Assembly: GCF_014652355.1 (NCBI RefSeq)
Contig: NZ_BMYQ01000019.1
Location: forward strand, 1 to 32,125
Length of the DNA stretch: 32,125 nucleotides
From: Gemmobacter lanyuensis
Lineage (GTDB): Bacteria; Pseudomonadota; Alphaproteobacteria; Rhodobacterales; Rhodobacteraceae
Direction: 5' to 3'
Shown here one piece after another: positions 7,706 to 14,406 of the stretch; position 1 is the first letter of the stretch; the number at the start of each line of letters is the position of its first letter. A program made the translations under genes and the position numbers. The notes under the pieces were generated by a model. The model had not been told where the DNA came from and did no database searches. It saw only the letters and a list, made by a program, of their open reading frames with translations.

Positions 7706-8347
7706 ATGACCGACCCCCGCAAACCCGCCCGCCTGTCGCAAGACCCCCATGCGCTGCGCGAAAACCGCGAAAAGAACCTTGAGGTGGCGATCGGCCGTCA
7801 GGTGCGCGAGCTGCGGAAACGCCAGCGCATGACGGGCGGGGATCTGGCGGCGCAGACGGGCCTGTCGGTCGGGATGCTGTCCAAGATTGAAAACGGGGTG
7901 ATTTCGCCCTCGCTCACGACGCTGCAAATGCTGGCCCATGCGCTGCGCGTGCCGCTGGTGCAGCTTTTTTCCGGGTATGAGGAAATCCGCGGCGCCATGC
8001 ATGTGAAGGCGGGCGAAGGGGTCGAGATCGAGCGCGCCGGCACCCGCGCCGGGCATCAGTATCACCTGCTGGGCCATATCGGATCGAACAATTCCGGTGT
8101 GGTGGTCGAACCCTATCTGATTGTCCTGACGACCGAGAGCGACCGCTTCCCCACCTTCCAGCATGCGGGGATCGAGATGCTCTATATGCTGGAAGGCCGG
8201 GTCGATTACCGGCACGGCGATCAGGTCTATCTGCTGGAACCGGGCGATACGCTGCTGTTTGATTCGGACGCGCCCCATGGCCCCGAAACCCTGCATGAAC
8301 TGCCTGCGCGCTACCTTTCGGTGATCTGTTACCCCCAGGCGGACTGA
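7706..8347 (+). CDS. XRE-family transcriptional regulator with C-terminal cupin domain
   Basis: A 213-residue HTH_3 plus cupin_2 regulator. The helix-turn-helix spans about residues 28-85 (LAAQTGLSVGMLSKIENGVISPSLTTL). The cupin sensor domain is at about 130-205 (HAGIEMLYMLEGRVDYRHGDQVYLLEPGDTLLFDSDAPHGPE), where small ligands usually bind in this family. The ATG at 7706 has a CGGA ribosome site 7 bases away; an in-frame ATG at 7685 is possible. The gene is divergent from kynA and precedes the N-methylglutamate operon, from which a strong terminator separates it. It could control tryptophan catabolism, methylamine use, or both; the shared 13-mer at 4210 and 7611 favours the first. Confidence 0.9.
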   Translation: MTDPRKPARLSQDPHALRENREKNLEVAIGRQVRELRKRQRMTGGDLAAQTGLSVGMLSKIENGVISPSLTTLQMLAHALRVPLVQLFSGYEEIRGAMHVKAGEGVEIERAGTRAGHQYHLLGHIGSNNSGVVVEPYLIVLTTESDRFPTFQHAGIEMLYMLEGRVDYRHGDQVYLLEPGDTLLFDSDAPHGPETLHELPARYLSVICYPQAD

Positions 8348-8392
8348 TCCCTGCCCGAAAATACGGCAACGCCCGTGCCGCCGCCCGGAAAG

Positions 8393-8417
8393 GCGCCCGA
8401 TTTTCGGGCGCTTTTTT
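8393..8417 (+). terminator. Intrinsic terminator of the XRE regulator
   Basis: GCGCCCGA (8393-8400) pairs with TCGGGCGC (8404-8411) around a 3-base loop, followed by six T. It is a strong factor-independent terminator 45 bases after the stop, so the mgs operon needs its own promoter. Confidence 0.92.
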
Positions 8418-8420
8418 GTT

Positions 8421-8475
8421 GGGCAAATTTATTTCTTCCTTGGAAACTAATTATCTTGAGGGGCAACTTTATATC
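8421..8475. promoter_or_regulatory. Three 15-mer direct repeats at 20-bp spacing upstream of mgsA
   Basis: Units start at 8421, 8441 and 8461: GGGCAAATTTATTTC, TGGAAACTAATTATC and GGGCAACTTTATATC. The outer two match at 13 of 15 positions; the middle matches the third at 10 of 15. The 20-bp period puts them on nearly the same DNA face. They fill the AT-rich gap between the terminator and mgsA and look like an operator array or upstream activating sequence. No sigma-54 element or typical NtrC site is seen. The bound protein is unknown. Confidence 0.5.
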
Positions 8476-8525
8476 CTGCTAGTCAATCCGTGATGGCTCT
8501 GGCCGAAACCGAAACGGAGAAAGAC

Positions 8526-9413
8526 ATGTGCGGCATCGTTGGCCTGTTCCTGAAAAAGGACGAACTGCGCCCGCAGCTTGGGGATCTGCTGACCGACATG
8601 CTGATCACCATGACCGACCGCGGCCCCGACAGCGCCGGGATCGCGATCTATGGCGATGAAGGCGGCACCCTGAAGATGACGGTGCAATCCGACACGCCCG
8701 CCACCAGCTTTGCGGGGCTTGATGCCGCGCTGTCGGCGGCCTTGGGCGCCCCGGTCACGATGCGTGTGATCGATACCCATGCCGTGCTGACCCTGCCCGA
8801 AGGCAGCGATGCCGCCGCCCGCAGCTGGCTGGCCGAACGCGGTATCCGGGTGATGGGCTCGGGTCACGCGATGGAGATCTTCAAAGAGGTGGGCCTGCCC
8901 CGCGACGTGGCCGCCCGCTTCGGCATCCGCGGCATGGGCGGCAGCCATGGCATCGGCCATACCCGCATGGCCACCGAAAGCGCCGTGACCACGCTGGGCG
9001 CACATCCGTTTTCGACCGGGGCGGACCAGTGCCTTGTGCATAACGGCTCGCTCTCGAACCATAACCAGATGCGGCGCGTGCTGACCGCCAAGGGCTTTGC
9101 CCCCCAGACCCAGAACGATACCGAGGTCGCTGCGTGCTACATCTCTTCGCGCCTGGCCGAGGGGGCAAGCCTGGGCGCCGCGCTGGAAGGTACGCTTGAG
9201 GATCTGGACGGCTTTTTCACCTTTGTCGTCGGCACCCGCACCGGCTTTGGCGTGGTGCGTGACCCCATCGCCTGCAAACCCGCCGTCATGGCCGAAACCG
9301 AAGATTACGTGGCCTTCGGGTCGGAATACCGCGCCTTCGCCAAGCTGCCGGGCATCGATACGGCCCGCGTCTGGGAGCCGGAACCCGCCACCGTCTATTT
9401 CTGGGAGCGCTGA
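8526..9413 (+). CDS. mgsA: N-methylglutamate synthase subunit A (class II glutamine amidotransferase)
   Basis: A 295-residue Ntn-type glutamine amidotransferase domain protein. The start is fixed by chemistry: Cys2 (MCGIVG) must become the N-terminal nucleophile, and the ATG at 8526 has a GGAGA ribosome site. A longer reading from the GTG at 8490 would bury that Cys. Other family motifs are RGPDSAG (residues 32-38), HTRMATES and NGSLSNHN. It corresponds to the amidotransferase part of glutamate synthase. In the N-methylglutamate pathway MgsABC forms N-methylglutamate using glutamate-family and methylamine-derived substrates. The assignment rests on the conserved run mgsABC-gmaS-mgdABCD; without that context it would be called a GlxB-like protein. 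It is the first gene of an eight-gene operon. Confidence 0.9.
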   Translation: MCGIVGLFLKKDELRPQLGDLLTDMLITMTDRGPDSAGIAIYGDEGGTLKMTVQSDTPATSFAGLDAALSAALGAPVTMRVIDTHAVLTLPEGSDAAARSWLAERGIRVMGSGHAMEIFKEVGLPRDVAARFGIRGMGGSHGIGHTRMATESAVTTLGAHPFSTGADQCLVHNGSLSNHNQMRRVLTAKGFAPQTQNDTEVAACYISSRLAEGASLGAALEGTLEDLDGFFTFVVGTRTGFGVVRDPIACKPAVMAETEDYVAFGSEYRAFAKLPGIDTARVWEPEPATVYFWER

Positions 9414-9416
9414 GAG

Positions 9417-10100
9417 ATGCAAACGATTGATATGGCCGTCACCCCCCTGCGCGACTTGAATGCCACGTTGCAGACGCAGGCCGGACAGACCAACCAAACC
9501 GCCTGGGTGATCGAAAACCCCCGCGGCGCCCATGCGCTTGCCGTGGGCCTCGATGCCCCGATCGAAGTGACCGTGAAGGGATCGACCGGCTATTACTGCG
9601 CGGGCATGAACAAGCAGGCGACGGTGCATGTCACCGGATCGGCCGGGCCGGGTGTGGCCGAAAACATGATGTCGGGCACGGTGGTGATCGAAGGTGACGC
9701 CTCGCAATACGCGGGGGCCACGGGGCATGGCGGGCTTCTGGTGATCAAGGGCAACGCCGCCTCGCGCTGCGGGATTTCGATGAAGGGCATCGACATCGTG
9801 GTGCATGGCAATGTCGGCCACATGTCGGCCTTCATGGCGCAATCGGGCAATCTGGTGGTCTGTGGCGATGCGGGCGATGCGCTTGGCGACAGCCTTTATG
9901 AAGCGCGGCTTTTCGTGCGCGGCAGCGTGAAATCGCTGGGCGCCGATTGCATCGAGAAAGAGATGCGCCCCGAACATCTGGAGATCCTGCGCGACCTTCT
10001 GGCCCGCGCGGGCGCCGAGGCCCGCCCGGAAGAGTTCCGCCGCTATGGCTCGGCCCGCCAGCTTTACAACTTCCACGTCGATCACGCCGGCGCCTATTAA
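9417..10100 (+). CDS. mgsB: N-methylglutamate synthase subunit B (GXGXG/GltB C-terminal-like)
   Basis: A 227-residue protein of right-handed beta-helix type, matching the C-terminal GXGXG domain of glutamate synthase. Gly-rich turns recur: STGYYCAGMNK, TGSAGPGVAENMMSG, GDASQYAGATGHGG, GNVGHMSAFMAQSG, GDAGDALGDSLYEA. This domain is structural in glutamate synthase and links the amidotransferase and FMN domains. The ATG lies 3 bases after the mgsA stop, so translation is probably coupled. A second Met at codon 6 is an alternative start. Confidence 0.9.
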   Translation: MQTIDMAVTPLRDLNATLQTQAGQTNQTAWVIENPRGAHALAVGLDAPIEVTVKGSTGYYCAGMNKQATVHVTGSAGPGVAENMMSGTVVIEGDASQYAGATGHGGLLVIKGNAASRCGISMKGIDIVVHGNVGHMSAFMAQSGNLVVCGDAGDALGDSLYEARLFVRGSVKSLGADCIEKEMRPEHLEILRDLLARAGAEARPEEFRRYGSARQLYNFHVDHAGAY

Positions 10101-10110
10101 GGACACCCCA

Positions 10111-11436
10111 ATGGAAAAGACCCCCCAAACCCTTCCGCGGGACAGCTGGACCTTCTCGCCCGGGATCAACGCCGAAATCCGCCGCGCCGCAGCCACCGGG
10201 ATCTATGACATCCGCGGCGGTGGCGCGAAACGCCGGGTGCCGCATTTCGATGACCTGCTGTTTCTGGGGGCCTCAATTTCGCGCTATCCGCTGGAAGGGT
10301 ACCGCGAGAAATGCGACACCTCGGTCACGCTGGGGACGCGCTTTGCCAAGAAACCCATCGAGCTGAAGATCCCCGTCACCATCGCGGGCATGTCCTTTGG
10401 TGCGCTGTCCGGCCCCGCGAAAGAGGCGCTTGGACGCGGGGCGACCATGGCCGGAACCTCGACCACCACGGGCGACGGCGGCATGACCAACGAAGAGCGC
10501 GGCCATTCGGAAAAGCTGGTCTATCAATACCTTCCGTCGCGCTATGGCATGAACCCCGATGACCTGCGCCGCGCCGATGCCATTGAAATCGTCGTGGGCC
10601 AGGGCGCCAAGCCCGGCGGCGGCGGCATGCTGCTGGGCCAGAAGATCACCGAGCGTGTGGCCAATATGCGCAACCTGCCCGTGGGCATCGACCAGCGATC
10701 GGCCTGTCGCCACCCGGACTGGACCGGGCCGGATGATCTGGAGATCAAGATCCTCGAAATCCGCGAAATCACCGGCTGGGAAAAGCCGATCTATGTGAAG
10801 ATCGGTGGCGCGCGGCCCTATTACGACACGGCGCTGGCGGTGAAGGCCGGGGCGGATGTCGTGGTGCTGGACGGGATGCAAGGCGGCACCGCCGCGACAC
10901 AGGATGTGTTCATCGAACATGTCGGCCAGCCGACGCTGGCCTGCATCCGCCCCGCGGTGAAGGCGCTGCAGGATCTGGGGATGCACCGGAAGGTGCAGCT
11001 GGTGGTTTCGGGCGGCATCCGCACCGGGGCCGATGTGGCCAAGGCGCTGGCCCTGGGGGCCGATGCCGTGGCCATCGGCACGGCCGCGCTGATCGCGCTG
11101 GGGGAAAACGATCCGAAATGGGGGGCGGAATACACCGCGCTTGGCACCACCGCCGATGCCTATGACGACTGGCACGAAGGCCGCGACCCGGCCGGGATCA
11201 CCACGCAGGACCCCGCGCTGATGCAGCGCCTTGATCCGGTCGAGGCCGCGCGCCGGCTGCGCAATTACCTCGCTGTGCTGACGCTCGAATGTCAGACCAT
11301 CGCCCGCGCCTGCGGCAAGAGCCACGTCCACAACCTTGAACCCGAGGATCTTTGCGCGCTGACCATCGAGGCGGCGGCCATGGCGGGTGTGCCGCTGGCG
11401 GGAACCAGCTGGATCCCCGGTCAGGGCGGCTTTTGA
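10111..11436 (+). CDS. mgsC: N-methylglutamate synthase subunit C (FMN-binding glutamate synthase-like)
   Basis: A 441-residue TIM-barrel protein of the glutamate synthase central/FMN domain family. Landmarks are GMSFGALSGPAKEAL, the GQGAKPGGGGMLLG loop, KIGGARPYYDTALAVKAGADVVVLDGMQGGTAA and VSGGIRTGADVAKALALGADAVAIGTAAL near the FMN phosphate site. The cysteine set for a 3Fe-4S cluster of true GltB is not evident. The ATG at 10111 is chosen because AAGGA precedes it by 8 bases and it starts just after the mgsB stop; a reading from 10045 would overlap mgsB by 56 bases. Together the three subunits rebuild a glutamate synthase as separate polypeptides. Confidence 0.93.
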   Translation: MEKTPQTLPRDSWTFSPGINAEIRRAAATGIYDIRGGGAKRRVPHFDDLLFLGASISRYPLEGYREKCDTSVTLGTRFAKKPIELKIPVTIAGMSFGALSGPAKEALGRGATMAGTSTTTGDGGMTNEERGHSEKLVYQYLPSRYGMNPDDLRRADAIEIVVGQGAKPGGGGMLLGQKITERVANMRNLPVGIDQRSACRHPDWTGPDDLEIKILEIREITGWEKPIYVKIGGARPYYDTALAVKAGADVVVLDGMQGGTAATQDVFIEHVGQPTLACIRPAVKALQDLGMHRKVQLVVSGGIRTGADVAKALALGADAVAIGTAALIALGENDPKWGAEYTALGTTADAYDDWHEGRDPAGITTQDPALMQRLDPVEAARRLRNYLAVLTLECQTIARACGKSHVHNLEPEDLCALTIEAAAMAGVPLAGTSWIPGQGGF

Positions 11437-11446
11437 CGATCAATGA

Positions 11447-11471
11447 CGGGCGGGGGAACGCCCCCTGCCCG
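11447..11471 (+). promoter_or_regulatory. Strong intercistronic hairpin between mgsC and gmaS
   Basis: CGGGC plus GGGGG (11447-11456) pair with CCCCC and GCCCG (11461-11471) with one bulged T and an AACG tetraloop. It starts 11 bases after the mgsC stop and ends before the gmaS ribosome site. There is no T-tract, so it more likely affects mRNA processing, stability or gmaS dosage than termination. Confidence 0.55.
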
Positions 11472-11494
11472 CGCCACCAACAGGGAACCAATCC

Positions 11495-12802
11495 ATGACC
11501 GATCTGGCCGCCTTCGCCCGCGAGAAGGGCATCAAATACTTCATGATCTCTTACACCGACCTGTTTGGCGCGCAGCGTGCCAAGCTGGTTCCGGCCGCCG
11601 CGATCGGGGACATGCAGTCGGACGGGGCGGGGTTTGCGGGCTTTGCCACCTGGCTTGACCTGACCCCGGCCCATCCCGACATGCTGGCCGTGCCGGATAC
11701 GCCCTCGGTCATCCAGCTGCCGTGGAAAAAGGATGTGGCCTGGGTCGCATCGAACTGCGTGATGGCGGGCGGCAGCGCGCTGGATCAGGCGCCGCGCAAT
11801 GTGCTGGCCCGCCTGATCGCCGAGGCGGCCGAGATGGGCCTTGAGATCAAGACCGGGGTCGAGCCGGAGTTCTTTCTGCTGACCCCCGATGGCAGCCAGA
11901 TTTCCGACCCCGCCGATACCGGCACGAAACCCTGCTACGACCAGCAGGCCGTCATGCGCCGCTATGACGTGATCGCCGAAATCTGCGATTACATGCTGGA
12001 GCTGGGCTGGGAGCCCTACCAGAACGACCATGAAGACGCGAATGGCCAGTTCGAGATGAACTGGAAATACGACAGCGCCATGGCCACCGCCGACAAACAT
12101 TCCTTCTTCAAATTCATGGTGCGGTCGGTTGCGGAAAATCACGGGCTGCGCGCGACCTTCATGCCCAAGCCCATTCCGGGCCTGACGGGGAACGGCTGCC
12201 ACGCACATATCTCGGTCTGGGATCAGGCGACGGGGCGCAATGCCTTTGCCGATGACAGCAAGGAGCTGGGCCTGTCAGACAGCGGGCGGCATTTCCTGGG
12301 CGGGATCATGAAACACGCCTCGGCGCTTGCGGTGATCACCAATCCCACCATCAACAGCTACAAGCGGATCAATGCCCCGCGCACCATCTCGGGTGCGACA
12401 TGGGCGCCCAATACCGTGACCTGGACCGGCAACAACCGCACCCATATGGTGCGCGTCCCCGGCCCCGGCCGGTTCGAGCTGCGCCTGCCCGACGGGGCGG
12501 TGAACCCCTATTTGCTGCAGGCCGTGATCATCGCCGCCGGTCTGGACGGGCTGCGCAGCAAGGCCGACCCCGGTCCGCGCCATGACATCGACATGTATGC
12601 CGAGGGCCACAAGATCGAAGGCGCGCCGAAATTGCCGCTGAACCTTCTGGATGCGATCCGCGCCTATGACGCGGATGAGGGGCTGAAAGAGGCGATGGGG
12701 CAGGACTTTTCGGCGGCCTATCTCAAGCTCAAGATGCAAGAGTGGAACAGCTTCGTGAACCACTTCTCGCCTTGGGAACGGGACAATACGCTCGACATCT
12801 GA
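11495..12802 (+). CDS. gmaS: gamma-glutamylmethylamide synthetase
   Basis: A 435-residue glutamine synthetase-family enzyme. It ligates methylamine, in place of ammonia, to the gamma-carboxyl of glutamate with ATP. Glutamine synthetase landmarks are modified: GVEPEFFLL (121-129) for metal-binding Glu residues, TGNGCHAHIS (231-240) in place of the usual GSGMHxHxS, and RVPGPGRFELRLPDGAVNPYL around 320-340 for ATP and substrate residues. The typical GlnA adenylylation Tyr motif is not seen. gmaS is the usual marker of the N-methylglutamate pathway, and its position between mgsABC and mgdABCD is decisive. The ribosome site is AGGGAA, 8 bases before the ATG. Confidence 0.95.
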   Translation: MTDLAAFAREKGIKYFMISYTDLFGAQRAKLVPAAAIGDMQSDGAGFAGFATWLDLTPAHPDMLAVPDTPSVIQLPWKKDVAWVASNCVMAGGSALDQAPRNVLARLIAEAAEMGLEIKTGVEPEFFLLTPDGSQISDPADTGTKPCYDQQAVMRRYDVIAEICDYMLELGWEPYQNDHEDANGQFEMNWKYDSAMATADKHSFFKFMVRSVAENHGLRATFMPKPIPGLTGNGCHAHISVWDQATGRNAFADDSKELGLSDSGRHFLGGIMKHASALAVITNPTINSYKRINAPRTISGATWAPNTVTWTGNNRTHMVRVPGPGRFELRLPDGAVNPYLLQAVIIAAGLDGLRSKADPGPRHDIDMYAEGHKIEGAPKLPLNLLDAIRAYDADEGLKEAMGQDFSAAYLKLKMQEWNSFVNHFSPWERDNTLDI

Positions 12803-12851
12803 TCCGCAGGCCGTATTGACCTGCCACCTTGCCCAATCGGACCCAAATATC

Positions 12852-14102
12852 ATGCGCTTTTCCGGATTTCGCGTCATCAAGGAAGCCCTGACCGGCCATC
12901 GTGGCTGGGGGCCGCTGTGGCGCAACCCCGATCCGCAGCCTGCCTATGATGTCGTGATCATCGGCGGCGGCGGCCACGGGCTGTCGACGGCCTATCACCT
13001 TGCCAAGGTCTTTGGCGGGCGGCGGATCGCCGTGCTGGAAAAGGGCTGGTTGGGGTCGGGCAATATCGGGCGCAATACCACCATCATCCGCTCCAACTAT
13101 CTGCTGCCGGGGAACGAACCCTTCTACGAATTCTCGATGCAGCTGTGGGAGCGGATGGAGCAGGAGTTCAACTTCAACGCCATGGTCAGCCAGCGCGGCA
13201 TCCTGAACCTGATCCACAGCGACGGGCAGCGCGATGCCTATCGCCGCCGGGGGAATGCGATGCGGCTGGCGGGCGCCGATGCGGAACTGCTGGACCGCGA
13301 ACAGGTGCGCGCGATGTATCCCTGGCTGAATTTCGACGCCGCACGCTTTCCCATCAAGGGCGGGCTTCTGCAGCGGCGGGCCGGCACGGCACGGCATGAC
13401 GGCGTCGCCTGGGGCTATGCCCGCGGGGCCGACCGGCTGGGCGTCGACCTGATCCAGAACTGCGAGGTGACAGGCTTCCGCATCGAACAGGGCCGGGTGC
13501 TGGGGGTGGACACAACGCGCGGCTATATCGGCGCGAAAAAGGTGGGCGTGGCGGTGGCCGGCCATACCAGCCAGGTGATGGCCAAGGCCGGGCTGCGCCT
13601 GCCGATCGAAAGCCATGTCTTGCAAGCCTTTGTTTCCGAGGGGTTAAAGCCCGTGATAGATGGCGTCATCACCTTCGGCGCCGGGCATTTCTACGTCAGC
13701 CAGTCCGATAAGGGCGGGCTGGTCTTTGGCGGCGATATCGACGGCTACAACTCCTACGCGCAGCGCGGCAACCTGCCGGTGATCGAGGATGTCGCCGAAG
13801 GCGGCATGGCGCTGATGCCCGCCATCGGGCGGGCGCGGCTTTTGCGGATCTGGGGCGGGATCATGGACATGTCGATGGACGGATCGCCCATCATCGACCG
13901 CACGCCGATCGAGGGGCTCTACCTCAATGCCGGGTGGTGCTATGGCGGGTTCAAGGCGACGCCCGCCAGCGGCTATGCCTTCGCCCAGCTTCTGGCGACC
14001 GATGCCCCCCATCCCACCGCCACCGCCTATCGGTTGGACCGTTTCGCGCGCGGCTATCTGATCGATGAAAAGGGCGTGGGCGCCCAACCCAACCTGCACT
14101 GA
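12852..14102 (+). CDS. mgdA: N-methylglutamate dehydrogenase subunit A (sarcosine oxidase beta-like)
   Basis: A 416-residue FAD-dependent amine oxidoreductase homologous to the beta subunit (SoxB) of heterotetrameric sarcosine oxidase. The dinucleotide-binding motif VVIIGGGGHGLSTAYHLA is at residues 34-51. TARHDGVAW contains His182, equivalent to the residue that binds FMN covalently in SoxB. A C-terminal GGFKATPASGYAFA flavin-contact block is present. It should hold the site that oxidises the N-methyl group of N-methylglutamate. The ATG at 12852 fits the SoxB N-terminus (MRFSGFRVIKEAL); the ribosome site is weak and an upstream TTG at 12816 is not favoured. Confidence 0.93.
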   Translation: MRFSGFRVIKEALTGHRGWGPLWRNPDPQPAYDVVIIGGGGHGLSTAYHLAKVFGGRRIAVLEKGWLGSGNIGRNTTIIRSNYLLPGNEPFYEFSMQLWERMEQEFNFNAMVSQRGILNLIHSDGQRDAYRRRGNAMRLAGADAELLDREQVRAMYPWLNFDAARFPIKGGLLQRRAGTARHDGVAWGYARGADRLGVDLIQNCEVTGFRIEQGRVLGVDTTRGYIGAKKVGVAVAGHTSQVMAKAGLRLPIESHVLQAFVSEGLKPVIDGVITFGAGHFYVSQSDKGGLVFGGDIDGYNSYAQRGNLPVIEDVAEGGMALMPAIGRARLLRIWGGIMDMSMDGSPIIDRTPIEGLYLNAGWCYGGFKATPASGYAFAQLLATDAPHPTATAYRLDRFARGYLIDEKGVGAQPNLH

Positions 14103-14115
14103 GCCGAGACGCATC

Positions 14116-14406
14116 ATGCTGATCCCCCATCCCCTTCTTGGCCTTCGCGACGCGCAGGAATTCACCTATCTGGGCGATGCCCGGCTGCTGGACCGCCCCG
14201 ATGGTCTGGCCGACGGCGCTGCGGCCGCGTTCTTCGACTATGCCTATCTGCGCGACAACCCCGCCGGCATCCACCGTGAGCTGTGGTTCCACGAACAGGG
14301 CGACCGGTCCTGGCTGGTGGTCACGCGCAATACGCTGACGCATGAAATTCTGGGGGCCGAACTGGCCCGCGATGTGGCGCGCGCGCGCCAAGGGGGGGCG
14401 GCATGA
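14116..14406 (+). CDS. mgdB: N-methylglutamate dehydrogenase subunit B (sarcosine oxidase delta-like)
   Basis: A 96-residue small subunit homologous to SoxD. The start (MLIPHPLLGLRDAQEF) and the WFHEQGDRSWLVVTRNTLTHEI block align directly with sarcosine oxidase delta, which binds zinc through two Cys near positions 6 and 9, His59 and Cys63. Here only His59 is kept: the Cys positions are His5, Leu8 and Asp63. The zinc site is therefore absent or rebuilt. The gene lies 13 bases after mgdA and overlaps mgdC by ATGA. Length is normal for the family, so this is divergence, not truncation. Confidence 0.88.
   Translation: MLIPHPLLGLRDAQEFTYLGDARLLDRPDGLADGAAAAFFDYAYLRDNPAGIHRELWFHEQGDRSWLVVTRNTLTHEILGAELARDVARARQGGAA

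Noticed and set aside
8469-10196. 575-codon minus-strand frame opposite mgsA and mgsB
   Set aside because: His/Arg/Gly-rich low-complexity translation typical of an antisense frame; no start signal and no family.
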